DNA of 64,000 nucleotides from Malurus cyaneus samueli (Eukaryota; Chordata; Aves; Passeriformes; Maluridae). Below the pieces are notes generated by a model that was not told the origin of the DNA, searched no databases, and worked only from the letters and a program-made list of their open reading frames with translations. Made by a program: the position numbers and the translations under genes. Numbering within the stretch: position 1 is the stretch's first letter; each line of letters opens with the position of its first letter. The DNA is taken from NCBI GenBank assembly GCA_009741485.1, contig CM019214.1:55074803-55138802 (forward strand). The letters are read 5' to 3'. Positions 25,461 to 38,189 of the stretch are shown here, piece by piece.

Positions 25461-26372
25461 GTGTAGAACCTTTCACTACATATCTCTAATGATAACAGCA
25501 TACAAATTATGTATATCTTCCTGATTAAAAGAGAAGTAATGTTGTTTGAAAGTGCTTCCACCATGAATAGCTAAAACTGTGGACGGAAGCCCCTGAGCTA
25601 TAAACCTCTGGAAGCCAGGAGGTTTGACTAGGAAAACTTCCTTTTGTGCCTGCCCTGATCTTCTAGTTTTCCTTTTTCACTCAGTGTGGGCAATTGTTGG
25701 AAACAGGATATGATCTTCTAGATCGACTGTCAAACTAATTAGCAAGGTCATTTTGATGTCACATATAAATGTGTAGCTATGTAAATTCTGTTAGGTGGAA
25801 CACACACTTATAGCTGCAGCTAGAAACAGAAGGAGCTTCTATATATCTTTCCCTCCACCCATTTCAAAGTAGGCAACACATTATTTGCATAATTTAAAAA
25901 TAGTGATGAATAATACTGACTTTAAGACAGAGTTGAAGTTTGATTAATGTTAAGTTTCTGTAGGATCATGAGGCTGCCTTTACATGATGGTGCTTTTGGA
26001 TCAGAGAATGAGAAGAAACTCATACATCAACTTAACCTTGTGTTTGGGACAGTTCTAAAGGATTTGTCAGTGGAAGATACTAAAATAAGTACAGTAAATT
26101 AAACAAACCAAATCAGAATGGTCTATTAATCTCCAGAGAATAAACCATCCATTTTTGACATTTACATTGAAATAAAAATTAAGAGTAATGCTGAGAATGG
26201 CCTGCCATGCTTAAAGCCAGACTCCAGATAGAGCCATGCTGTGTTAAAAACAAATCTGAAACCTGGGCATGTTCACTACAATTATCATTATCCAGCCTCC
26301 ATAACATCTGACCTTCCCTAAAGAGAAATATTTTCTTTTTGCTAATGTCCTGTGTTGCACTGCATTTCCCAT

Positions 26373-26646
26373 TGTCATTGGCAGCATATTGATTTAATAT
26401 CAGGTTAGAGGATTAGCCATAGCACATACAAGTTGGATATACTGTATTTTGTATAATCTTCTACAGCTGATCCACTGGGAGAATTAATAGAATTTCATGC
26501 AACTCTGAAATTGCTATTCCTGTTCCAAGGGGCACTGATGATTTTTTAGATGTACTTTTTTAGTTTCTCTCAGCCCCTTCTGCCCTGAATAAAGGGAGAT
26601 ATTGAATGTTTCCAGTATTTTTGCATTAGTGCTGTCATTGGCAGCA
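26373..26646 (+). repeat. 14-bp direct repeat pair
   Basis: Tgtcattggcagca occurs at 26373-26386 and again at 26633-26646. The second copy sits inside a 7-bp inverted repeat (gtgctgt and acagcac). Confidence 0.75.
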
Positions 26647-26686
26647 ACAGCACTTTTGATATGCATCAGTTTGGCTCTAGTGCAGA

Positions 26687-26703
26687 TTTTTTTTTTTTTT
26701 TTT
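26687..26703 (+). repeat. Poly-T tract
   Basis: A run of 17 T. Confidence 0.95.
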
Positions 26704-28318
26704 CACATCGGATGCCTACTGATGTGCACTGATTTAACTTCTAAAAATGAAACTTAATTTTGTATAGCTTATAAGTAGTCCCTAGTGGATCTTGGCTCCA
26801 AAAAGCTAATATTTTTCAGACATAATCAGCAGCAATAGGTAATGTATTACCATTAGCTATGTTAGCAAGTATAAAAAAAGGAAAGGCTGGGGGAGGAAGT
26901 GTGGTGCAGAAATTCAATAGAAAATGTAATATTCTTTTAGCAGCTTCGTACTTTGCAGCAATTCTTAATATAAAATTACACACATCAGTGTTGCACTCTA
27001 GTGTTATTCTCCATGTTTATTCATAATGATTGTTTCATATTTAAGGAACACCAAAATATTGTGTTTTGTCAGCCAAGGACAATAATAGTTTAATAGTAAT
27101 TTATTTTAAACTGCTACTGATAATACAACCAATCAACACATTAAGTGATGCCAACATTGGCATCTTGCTAAATAATCTCTAGGCTTTGCACCGAGAGTAC
27201 ATCTTTCAAAGATAAGTCAACAAGAGCAATCAGAGCAGAAAATTAGAATTTGGTATCTTAGAATTAAAATACAGCTAAACTAAAGTTTTAATTGGGGTGA
27301 TCTAAAAGGGCACTTGATGTAATGATCTCTTTCATTTGTTACTAATTGTTTGTTCCTGATGAAGAAGAAACATGTACATGAATGTAGTTGAATTGAGTAA
27401 AGATGGCAGTTGCTTTAGCAGCTTGATTTTATTGTTAAACAAGATGGATTGTAAGAATTTCAGAAGAGAGTGTTTGCAGCTTTAAACTTACTAGACAATA
27501 CACTTCTCAACAACAAATACTTTTCATGTAATTTCTCTTGATCTGGTTTATTTATGGTTTGGATGAGTCACATGTTCCAGTAATGATGAATGGGAGGAGA
27601 TTAAAACACTCTAGAGTTTAAGCATAAGGCAGAAGCAGGTATTGATAAGCAGCTCCTGTTTCAATTTCTTACTATATCAATTGTACCAAATGTAGGAAAA
27701 TATGGCCGTGGAAAAGGAAGAGAATTCAAATTAATATTAAGTTCTAAAAAATAGATTGCACTTTCCAAATATTTCAAATTCTATTTTGCTTTGCATATGT
27801 ATGTAGAGCTTTTTATGTAGCTTTCTTTGTTTTTCTTTAATAATCATTTGGATTTAGTATTCAACACAAAATACCTTTTTAACTGCTATTTAACAATAGC
27901 AAAAGAAAACTGCTAAAACTTTAAACTTATTGGTGAGGACTTTTGTTGTTACCATATTTCCCAACAGGGTTGTGTACTTACATAGTGTATATCATTTTGC
28001 TGCCCATCTGGGCCTTGCAGTCAGAAGGTGTTGAATTCTTTTAGCTTCTGTGGACTTCAATAGATTGAAGTATAACAGAGCTGCAGAGCATTAGGCTCAG
28101 AACAAGACAAGACTCGAGGCAACAATTGATTTAAGGAGGAGGATGAGGACTACAGAAAATAACAGGCTCTGAAAAGAGAACTAAAAGAGGAGTCTGAAGG
28201 ACACAAATTTTACAGGAATCATTGGCACTGGGAAGACCAGTGGGATAACTGTGCAGGCTAACACTCACAAAAATACTTTTTCTCTTTCTCAAGTATCATT
28301 ATACTTGCTACTTTTTCC

Positions 28319-28345
28319 TTTTTTTTTTTTTTTTTTTTTTTTTTT
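28319..28345 (+). repeat. Poly-T tract
   Basis: A run of 27 T, the longest homopolymer in the window. Confidence 0.95.
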
Positions 28346-29648
28346 GAGATATATTTGACAAAAAAGAAATTGTGAAATAACATGCAACCCAAAATCTCAT
28401 TTAGGAAGTGTGGCTGAGGGGTAGGAAGCTTATTTGGGAGTGGGACATCATGGTTTTATCTCTGTAGCACTCAAACCAGGTCTTGAATGTGAACCTTGTA
28501 TTTGTTAGTGGAATGTTTCGCTAGCAGTGCCATTGGGGAGTACTGTTCTGTCTCTCTTGTTGGCATTGTTTTGCTTTATATCAGTAATTAAATCTCTGTT
28601 GGGTCAAATTATCTCTATGGTTAAGTTATCAGGAGTTTTTCTTAGGATATAGGAGAGTTACTTTCATATCCATGGAGGCTCTTATGTGAACATCCATGCT
28701 TAATTATCTACTTTATTGTGATAGCTACAGTAGAAGAGATTTGGGTGTAGACCCAAGAGCCTGATGGCCAGGCTTTTAGAAAATGGAAAAGAATATTTGC
28801 ATGTTCATTTATTTCAATTCTATTTCTCCTAATTCAACGCCCTGTCACACTCTCCTAGCTATCTAGTTATTATTATTGATAATAATACACTATTAGCTTT
28901 GCCAGGATCATCCTATTTCCTTGAAAAAAGAGGAAGCAAGTTTGAAATTGGAATTCTCAAAAGAAGTTTAGAATAATCTGAATTGTTATTTCCTGATATG
29001 GTAACAACAGAAAAAGGTAGAGTTTGTATCAACCATCTCAGGTCAAGAAATCAAGAGATTATTGTGTTTTGTTTTTCTACAGTGAGATATAATTATACAA
29101 AATCAGGGAACAGACTTGTTAAAGCAGAGATATCTTCCTGCTTTGTGACTGTCCTTTGCTTAACATCCCAATATAACTATAGTCTGTGGAAACTCTCATA
29201 TATGTAAATATTTGAGATTAATAGTAATTAAGAAGGATGAGGAGCAAAATGGCAAGGCTTTAAGAGAGACTTTCTCCCTTTGCTAATTTTCATTGGCTTG
29301 AGTTGGACTAGAGATTGAATTCTGTGTGTGATGTGAGACTGCAAGTTTTTCAGTTTTCTGAGAAAGAGTAAACTTATCCGTACACATTTTTCACTTTAGT
29401 TACATGCACAGTCAGAGGTGAGTTTGCATATTCTGGAAAAACCTGACTTCCAACTTTTTACAGATTTTTGTCCACCTGTTAAAGTTAATTCCAGTTAAAA
29501 ATTGCTGCTACTAGGCAACTTTAATCCTGTGACAGAATTATTTTATTTCTAAAATCTCACATGACTATCGAGGAAAATAACAGTAGTTAGTAATTATGTC
29601 ACCTGATCTAACATTCTCCAAATATTATCCAACTTTATCTCTGAACAG

Positions 29649-29796
29649 GGTCTTCTAAAGGTTGCTATAGACAATGCCAGAGCTCAAGAGAAGCAGGTCC
29701 AACTGGAAAAAACAGAGCTGAAGATGGAACTCTTCAGGGAACGAGAACTGAGGGAAACACTTGAAAAACAGTTGGCTGTGGAGCAGAAGAACAGAG
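29649..29796 (+). CDS. DACH1: DACH1 internal exon: Dachbox-C coiled coil, first part
   Basis: This 148-bp exon encodes the first part of the conserved Dachbox-C coiled coil, the region reported to bind partner proteins such as EYA. It starts after ctctgaacag in phase 0 with GLLKVAIDNARAQEKQ, continues through a highly charged helix (LEKTELKMELFRERELRETL) and ends in EQKNR plus the first base of an Ala codon, followed by the donor gtatct (phase 1). Charge and heptad-like leucine spacing fit an uninterrupted alpha helix. Together with the upstream exon it gives exactly 300 bp. The wording QLEKTELKMELFRE agrees with DACH1, whereas DACH2 has a more divergent helix. The flanking introns are 8559 bp and 3823 bp. 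No frame disruption is seen. Confidence 0.97.
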
Positions 29797-32700
29797 GTAT
29801 CTTGATTAAGCAGGCATAAACACCTTGTAATTTATTTCCCTAGGAAACTATTTTCTACCAAACACCTGTGTTTGATCAAAATTTTACCTCCTTTACATCA
29901 TGTTATCTCTCAGCTGATTGCAGTGAAGGATATTTTATAACCTGCCTAATTTTCTGTAGGATCTTCATGAGACTTGGAGCAAGGACCCTCCTTTATCTCA
30001 ACGTTTTTCTTTTATATTGTTACCTCAGTAATACAAAAGCGATTTAAAATCCCCTAGGTGCTGTTACAGACCTTGGCAGGTTGAGGTCATTGAGAAAAGG
30101 GATGGCTACTTAATGCAAAGACAAATTGTATCAAATTGAAGAATATGCAAGTTTTTAGGAACTCCCCTCTGTTTTTACACTGCATATTTAGGCAAACTAT
30201 ATGTAATAAATATAAAGATAATGGTAATATATGAACTTTATAACACATAGTAGATAAAATACATTTTTGTACAAGTAACAGTTAAAACTGTGAGGCAGTT
30301 TGCAGTGAATTGCATTAACTGTTTGCATTATGAGTATGTTTCTATCTTTGTTCATCCATTTATCTGTCTGTATGTCTTAGCCATCAATAGTGCCTGATTA
30401 TTTTGCAAGGACTGTTAACATCACTTGCTGTTTAGTTCAGACCATGACAAGTCAGATGTGTATTTTTGCAGGAATAGAGTCTCTTTTTGTCCAGTTTAAT
30501 TTGCTGGTGACCACCTAAACCGAGAATCCCAAGAACAACTGGATTCAACCAATGTCATTATGCCTTTAGCACAACTGCTCAAATATGTGCTCCTTTTTAG
30601 AGCTGTGCAAAGTGCAATCACATACCCAGTAAAAGAGGTGGAGGGGGTAACCCATCTGACCTGACCTTAGTTTTGCCATCTGAAAATTAAACATCTCATT
30701 TTAATTAATAGAATTTCACTTACTGGTCAATAAAGAGAGAAACTTGTATAGCTTGATCTCAGATAGTTAGATGGGGTCAATGGCATCGTGGAGACTTCTT
30801 TCTCTTCCCTTTGCCTCAAGAGGTCACATGGTTGACTAGGCTGAGCTAGACACATGTGTTTTGAGCAGTTAAAATTAAGCAAAATTAATTTCACTCTAAG
30901 TTGTATGTCCAAAAAGAACATGGGATAGTCCCTGATTTTGTTCAGGTTACTGAAATAATTGGCAATGTTATTTTCAGTATGATGCATTACCTGCTTTTGT
31001 GTATGTATCCCTGTAATGATGATCTTGCAGTGGGAAAAGAGTCAGACCAAAGAGGAATGGATTTGAGCACTTAATGGTATGCAGCAAAGCAAATATAGTG
31101 AGGATGACTATTTCTTCTAGTGGATACTTCTGCATAAAAGAAAGAACAGTGATGGATTATTCTTTAAAATGAACCAATCAAAGTAAGAGAGGGAAAAATA
31201 AGGCCAGGTTGTAATTATTGTGAAAAGTTATTCTTTAATTAAACGCAGAAAAAAAATATTAGGAACCTTTACCTATTGTTAGCTTTCCAGATAGCTAGTG
31301 TTGCGCCTTAAAGAAAATTTCACAAGCCTTAATGGAAGCATGACCAAGAAAGGAGAAATGTACCAGAATCCCTGCTAAGTGAAGAGATTTCAATGAAAAT
31401 ACTGAAATACACTTAAAAACTACAGCCTAGAAACACAAACCACTGTGTCACATATAGATTAAACCCTTTAGATTGGTATCTTTAGCATTAGGCAATATCT
31501 ACATTTTGCTCATCATGTTAATACAAGTCAGATATAATTTTCTTTAGTGTCTATATATGAGTATTTTTGTCCTTTTTTGTGGAGTGTTGAATTTGCTGCT
31601 GCCACTGCATGTTCTACAGAGCTGTTTATTTACTGTACTGTTTCCTTCCTTCTTTCTAAATTTTCCAATTAGTGATTCCTAAGGCTGTAGGATGTGTCTC
31701 ATCAACTGGTGAAAGTAGGATAATATCTCTTCAGTGAGCAGCTACACAGTAAGGGTTTGCTAATTCTGGCTCTGACTGCTGTAGTCACATCTAGAATGTG
31801 TCAGCCATGATGACATTTTAATTCAGAAAGCAACATATGTTTCCTTCTCATTTATTGCAATCACTTTCAAAGTACTTATAATGAAAACATTAAAACCATG
31901 CAATGATTCAAAATGTATTTAGTTTAGCCTTTGTATAGATGCTAGATGTTCTTTGCCCGTATGAGCTAATTGGCCTGTAAAGTAGTTGGTGTTGTACAAA
32001 ATGAGAAAGAACCAAAATTCCAAAGTCTTGGATGTAAATTACGTAGTTATTCTGACTACAGGATATGTGATTATGTTAATTTTGTGCCTGAACAGTTCTC
32101 TATAGTCACACAAAATGTACAAGATCATCTAAAAGGTGGTTCTTCTTAGCATATAAATTAAAGAGTAATAACAATGACAGTTCTCTTTAAAAGTTTCATT
32201 ATTTGCATTTTGTGACAGATACCAGCATCACAGCCCACTGTCCATGGGAAGTGTGAACTAGTAGAAATATATTTTTGTATTTTTCAGCATTCATCCCTAG
32301 GCATGTACCAGAGGTTACTTTGGAGTGAGATACAGGGCTAGATAGATTTTGGCATGCAAACCTAACAGCCGCTAGTACCTTGGTTTGGTAAGGATAATTC
32401 TTTTGGTGTGCTTAAAGAATTCTTTAGTGAGCAGCTTAGTAGCTAATTTTTTACTTAGTGTCAAAATAACAGACTCTCCAAGAGAGGATTATCCAGGAAG
32501 ATCTTAGGACAAAAAGCTTTTTGCATGCACATCCATGAAAGCCCTGAATATGCTATTTGAGAACAGTGGGGATGTGGTGTGGGAGATAATGCCATGCTTT
32601 ACAACTTTACATGATTGCTTCAGAGGCTCACTTTGGTTTTAATGGAGTAGAAAAATTGGTTGACATTACCCTTTTCCATCAGGAGCATAACCTGTGGTAT

Positions 32701-33619
32701 GTTCTTTTAGTTAGGGATCCTGCAAGTCTTACCTTTGTGGTTGTAGTCACTGGTAACATAGAAAAGAAAATTGTGATGAACTCCCATCCTGAACTTGCCA
32801 TCCCTTTCCTACCGAGTTTAAACTGAAGAGATACAATGAAAACATTTTTTTTCTAAATTAGGACTTTCTATGCTTAATTTCAAAATACTCATTTCTTTAC
32901 TAATATCTTCCCTTATATTTGACAAAGCATAGTAAAATTTACTTGATTAGAGGATTCAGCACCAAAAGGGATTTGCTGTGAGTGCTTCAAGGTTAGATGG
33001 CTGATGTGACAGATACCAACAGAAAGCAAGAAAAAGAAAAGGGAAATGTGGAAAAGAAAGAGATATGGGGAAGAGAACTGGCAGCAAGAGGTCAGATGAC
33101 TCAGAGGGGACTTAAAAGTCTCAGGGCCTTTCCCCTAGTAATGAAGACCAGAGCAGGGTCGGGCCGCCCAGCACCCAGGCAAACAGATCCTCCTCTTATG
33201 TGAGAGAAGCTGCAGGGAGAATAAAAATGGTGACATTAATTTTGAAAAACCTCCTCACGTCCAGAGGCAGGGGCTTATCTATGTAAGATGGTTCAAAAAG
33301 TACATTCCATTGCTGCTTTCCAAGGTTTTTGGATTTGAACATTCACAGATTCTCAGCTGTTTGCTAAAAAAAAAAAAAAAAAAAAAAAAGAANAAAAGTC
33401 ATTGCTTGATATCACCTACAGTTTTTGATTCTGTCATGTAAAACAGTAGCTCTTAGAATATTCCAGGGTGATTCCAGCAAATTTCAAATGGGTATTGTGT
33501 AATTAATCAATTTGTATGAACATTGCAGCTATAGTGTTTCTCAGGACTCTTAGTAGCTAATCATGCGGCCCAGTTTCAGATGCAGATTGAACAGCACTGA
33601 TGTTATTTTCTTTTCCCAG
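29797..33619 (+). other. DACH1: DACH1 intron of 3823 bp (phase 1)
   Basis: This is a complete intron with a gtatct donor and a ttttcccag acceptor. Nothing specific is visible apart from a purine-rich stretch near 33000-33230, which gives a 68-codon open frame of unknown type, and a 24-base poly-A tract followed by an N base at 33393. Confidence 0.92.
33366..33393 (+). repeat. Poly-A tract ending at an ambiguous base
   Basis: A run of 24 A, then gaan, with the N at 33393. It lies about 230 bp upstream of the second coiled-coil exon. The N probably reflects sequencing slippage. Confidence 0.95.
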
Positions 33620-33763
33620 CAATAATTCAGAAAAGGCTAAAGAAGGAAAAGAAGGCAAAGAGGAAATTGCAGGAAGCACTTGAATTTGAGACTAAACGAC
33701 GAGAGCAAGCAGAACAAACACTGAAACAGGCAGCTTCAACAGATAGTCTCAGGGTCCTAAATG
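33620..33763 (+). CDS. DACH1: DACH1 internal exon: Dachbox-C coiled coil, second part
   Basis: This 144-bp exon follows a strong acceptor (ttttcttttcccag) and completes the Ala codon begun in the previous exon. It encodes IIQKRLKKEKKAKRKLQEAL, then EFETKRREQAEQTLKQAAS and TDSLRVLN, and leaves one base over at the donor gtaaga. The protein is a lysine/arginine/glutamate-rich continuous helix that completes the Dachbox-C coiled coil. It is a symmetric phase 1-1 exon, so skipping would keep the frame but remove 48 residues of the coiled coil. The frame stays open for about 77 codons into the following 470-bp intron, so a retained intron would add an unrelated tail rather than stop at once. Confidence 0.97.
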
Positions 33764-34233
33764 GTAAGAAGCCAGTTTTTTGCCTCTGTGTCATTAACTT
33801 TCAATTTAAGTGCCAAAAGAATCTTGTTATATTGAAAATTTATAACATGATGGAAAGGGAAAAAAAAGAAAATCTCTTTTCTTTCCTTCATTCAAGTGAT
33901 ACCTCTCTCTTTATTGCTTTGTTACTTTATATAGTATGTGCAAATAAACTCACTGGAGAGAATGTTCAAACTAGGACAATTTTATATTATTAGCTTGAGA
34001 AGTCAATTTTTTTTTCTTCCTTTTTTTCTCCTCCCCTTTATGCTTGAAAAATCTGTTGCTCGTTAATCTTCCCAGTCTAACAAAAAATTGTCCTGGCCTC
34101 CAGTCATTGTTCAACATTAAAAAAACTGACAAAGGTTGATTGTATTGTAATTCAGCATTGGAGTAACAGGTTGTAAAAAGGGCTATAAGAATCAAATGAA
34201 ATATGTGTCAGTCTTACCTTTCTATGTTTCTAG
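33764..34233 (+). other. DACH1: DACH1 short intron of 470 bp (phase 1)
   Basis: This is an unusually short intron for this locus, between the second coiled-coil exon and the penultimate exon, bounded by gtaaga and tttctag. The first 230 bases carry no stop in the upstream reading frame. A run of T-rich and C-rich sequence lies at about 34005-34040. No other feature is seen. Confidence 0.93.
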
Positions 34234-34302
34234 ACTCTCTGACCCCAGAGATAGAAGCTGACCGCAGCGGGGGCAGAACAGATGCTGAAAGGACAATACA
34301 AG
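34234..34302 (+). CDS. DACH1: DACH1 internal exon: penultimate coding exon
   Basis: This short exon of 69 bp follows ttctatgtttctag. It completes an Asp codon and encodes SLTPEIEADRSGGRTDAER followed by TIQ, with one base left over before the donor gtagga. It lies after the coiled coil in the acidic C-terminal tail, a segment that distinguishes DACH1 from DACH2. It is a symmetric phase 1-1 exon of 23 codons, so it can be skipped without a frameshift. In known vertebrate DACH1 the next residues are DGRLYLK and a few more before the stop. That terminal exon is not recognisable in the remaining 29.7 kb and is inferred to lie beyond the window. Confidence 0.96.
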
Positions 34303-36516
34303 GTAGGAATTTGCAAAAGGCTATAAATCTAGATCTTGCTATATGAGTTTTTCCTCAGCTTTAGACTGCTATTCAAGCATGTAGCCTACCATCTGGGCCA
34401 CATCAAAACAAGTTCAAACAAGGTCAAGTTCATCTTGCTTGTTTATAAGAGAGAATGCATTCTGTGCTGATAGATTTTCTTTAAATTAATAGGTCATTTC
34501 TGTTTATACAGAGCAATTAAAGAAGAATAATTAACTTGAGGCAGTATTGGGCTAAATCTCAGACATGCTGAATGCAGTTTTTTGTGAATATGTGTAGTTT
34601 GATTTGAGTTAATAATGTTTTTAAAGGTATATTTGAAGCATCTTTTAACTGTAGCCTTTTAACTGTACAAATGGCTAAACCTAATGGGTAACATTCAAGG
34701 CATGATGAGAATTTCATAGCTAATAGTCAGTGGCAGTTACTGAAAGGTGCGTTTCAATAAGCTACTCTGAGCATTAACAATAAATAAGCTGTTTATTCCC
34801 ATCTTGGATTTTTCATTTACCGCATCCCATTATTTACATTTTAATAAAACAAATCTGCTGAGTAAATTTATACCTGAAATACTAAAGAGGGCTGTATTAC
34901 TTCCCCCGTGAATCTAAATGTATGTACACATTGCAAGCATCAAGGTATTGGTAAAAGAGCAAATTTTGAAGATAGTATTTATGTTATAATATCTATTCTT
35001 ATCAACAGGCTAAATCTACCTACATGAATGCTAAACAATAAAAATAGCAATTGTTCTCAACTGTAAATGAGGGTGCATTTTTCAGAGGCAAGTCTAAAAA
35101 GATTAGCTCCAGTAATCACATTCAATTGCCTTGATTTTGCATTTTGAAGTCAATCATCCTAACAGTATCATTTGACATCTTGTGTGTGTTATTTAATCAC
35201 ATTTTCTAACTTCCGAGGAGTTGTTACCGGTGTGCCACAAGGAGGCTGTAACAACAGAATAAAAAAATCAAGAGTCTTTTAATGGATTGAACAGATAAAC
35301 AAATACCAAAAATGCAGTAAGTTCTTATGAAAAACAAACACATATATATAAACAAAGACATTTAAAGCAAGTTATGTCTGCAAAGTCAACAACACAGAAG
35401 TTGGAATATGCCAGATTAAATGTTGCCTGGGAACTGAATACATATTATGAGGTCTGTTATCCCAGAATCCTTCCTTCCTTCCCATCAAATGTATACATTA
35501 TTCAAAGCACCATTTGACATAATTCATTTGGTAAGAATTCACTCATTATGTCATTTTATTACAATCTAGGCATTTTGGTTTTTTTTTTTTGGTGCTGAAA
35601 CAAACATCTAATTTCTTGGGAGACCACACTGCTGCACTGGTTGCTGCAGTATTGCGCTCATTGCAAACATCAATTGCTCCATCTTCAGAACATTCCTGCA
35701 AGCAAGCGAAATTTGGAGTATTGCAATTTGATTGCTGGGAAACAGAGTCAAAGACAGATTGAGATGACTTATTGCTTAACTGTCAAGTATCAAGAGCCTA
35801 ATTTTTCATGATAATTTGCATTTTTGGCAAATGTATTCAGGTGTAATCAAATAACTGTTGCTGTTGAATTCAGTTTTGCTCATAGGCTGAAATATCAAGC
35901 TGGATATTTGTAATATGAGCAACACATAATTTTGGAAATATATATTCTAAAGGATTTACCCCAAAACAAGAACAGAAATATAGGTTTTGAACAATGATTA
36001 TGCATTCTTTCCCAGCTATCCTCTGCCTACTATTGCTCATTTCCTATATTTCCATTTTTGCAATAAATGAAATCAAGGATTTACCGGTGACATTCTCACT
36101 AATGACTTTTCCTTGATTCATCTGTCCAAGGTGATGAACATTAAAAACAAAACTAAAATCCCCAGACTATTACTTAGTTCAAGACTGGACCATGATATTT
36201 TCTGATTGTGGTATTGAATCATATCGCAAAGGCAACCTTAATTCTGACATTTCCTGTATCTACTTTGCACTCTTAACATATAACTAAAGCAGACGTGTTT
36301 TAAGAGAAAGGAAAGAAGCAAGAAATAGAGTTGTCATATCTTACAGCTTAATGTATTCAGCTCAGTTATCACACAACAGTTCAGAACTTTTAGATCTACC
36401 ACAATATATAACCCTACAACACAAATGCAGCAGTAGGAACATGTTGTTGTGAATCAGTCATTGCAGGGTGACAGGCTTCAGAAATAGTTCAAGAAAGAGT
36501 TAATAGCAGACAAGTC

Positions 36517-36990
36517 ATGCCAAATGTCAGGACTCTTTGTGTTCCTTTCCAATATTGGAAGGAGAATTTCCTTTCACCCTTTTCTCTGGACCCCCCCTTA
36601 CTGTGTACCTCTGTGTATCTGTCCCAGTTCCTCCTACTTTTTCCTCCTCCCTCCAATCTCACCTTTTGTCTGACTCTTTTCCTTTCTCCACATTACATTG
36701 TGCTTCTTTTTTCCTAACTTCACATTCTTCTGGCATTCTCTTCTGAACTTGGTTTCATGCCACCCTGATTATTTCCTTAATCACAAGCTCCTCTTGCTCT
36801 CTCAGTGACCCCCAGTCCCCTGGCTCTGTCTGACCCTTCCCCAGTCCTTTCGACAGCTGCACTGACATTCCCTCTTACCAGCCTTCCCTGTTGCAAACCA
36901 CATTTCCTTCTGAAGTGTCTGCTTCCCCTGTCTCCCTGTCAGGCTTTCCCTACTGGTTTCAGTACATTTCTGTTTGTTATTCCCCTGGAT
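36517..36990 (+). other. Pyrimidine-rich stretch
   Basis: The + strand is dominated by C and T (for example cctcctactttttcctcctc). Because stop codons need A or G, overlapping open frames appear in several frames and do not indicate genes. The origin is unknown. Confidence 0.7.
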
Positions 36991-38189
36991 GTCAGGGAGG
37001 GAAGCGCTGAGAGCATACTGTTCATATTTCAGTATTGAGTATGGCAATCATAGGCAGGACTGAGGAGAAAGAATTGAGGGGAAAGAGCCACTTCATTCCT
37101 GCAGTCCTGGAATAAAGCATGCTCAGTACAGATGGGGCCCTTTACCTGTAAAACTCTAGAAAAGCTTTCCAATGGATGAAAACTTTTTTCAGTACTTTCC
37201 TGGATNTTCCACAATTAAAAATATAATACCAATTCTTGCATCTCTCAGGTTCTGGGGAAAAACAAATACTAACTATGGAAATATTTCCTTTTTCCTCTCA
37301 AAAATATATCTGTGTTGAAGCATGCCTGGGTTAATAGTCTTTTTATCCACAATCATTTTTCAATTTACTGTGTTGAGCAAGCTATGCAGTTCTATAACTA
37401 AGCAAACAAAGGTAGGAAAGCCACAGTGCTCTGTAGGGAAGTGATATAATTGAAATACAAAGTGTAATTTCAGCATTTAAGAAAATATTATGCAAGAAAA
37501 TCATAATTAAAACTGAAGATTTTGTTTGCTATTTATTATAAATAAATGGATACTTGTCAACTTGAAGTTATATTTAATGTTGCTATTTTTAAGTATCACT
37601 TTGAAGAGTAAGGAATAGGACTAATTTAAGCGTAGAAGATAATTGCATTTGTCAATAAGGGGGTATGTTCTGTTCTATTTTTTCATCGTGTAGCACTCAT
37701 TTGGATTCACTTTTAGTTCATGTAAAGTCTTTTGTAAAATGGGAGCGATGATAAAAAGAAATTTGAATATAAGACTATAAAAAGAAGCAATCCAGGGTAT
37801 TTTAGGGTTGGGTTTGAGTTTTTTAAATACTGAGTGGATAACAGTTTGCTTCAATATCCATAAAATGTTAAAAAATAATCACAATAAATAATTCAAATAT
37901 GGGTCTCACATGTACTTATGTATTTTTTTAAGGGATAAAAATAGATACTAAGCTATTAGGACCTGATGTAGACACTGATTTAAATGTTTTCTTTGCTTCT
38001 GTTTTAAATAATAATAAAGCAGATTATCCTCTTCTCCATACATATTGTAGGTTCACTAGATGCCTATGCCTAGCTCCCAATCCGGTTTCCCAAGACCCCC
38101 TCATCCCACACAAAAAGGTACCATACAAAGATAATGTTTGCCTTTTATATACTGTTTTGTTACCAGACCTCTTACTAAGCACTAGAACA

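Larger units (their letters stand above)
21090..29648 (+). other. DACH1: DACH1 intron of 8559 bp (phase 0)
   Basis: This is a complete intron with a gtaggc donor and a ctgaacag acceptor. It contains a possibly conserved non-coding stretch at about 22380-22530, a nested inverted repeat at 22990-23051, a possible LTR-end-like sequence at 23840, poly-T tracts at 25439, 26687 and 28319, and a 14-bp direct repeat at 26373 and 26633. No coding region or RNA gene is recognised in it. Confidence 0.92.

Noticed and set aside
28868..28887. Perfect inverted repeat tattattat / ataataata
   Set aside because: Made only of TAT/ATA trinucleotide repeats, so the symmetry is a consequence of simple sequence.
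32997..33203. 68-codon hydrophilic frame just upstream of the second coiled-coil exon
   Set aside because: Purine-rich composition explains it. It is not in frame with DACH1 splicing and has no recognised family.
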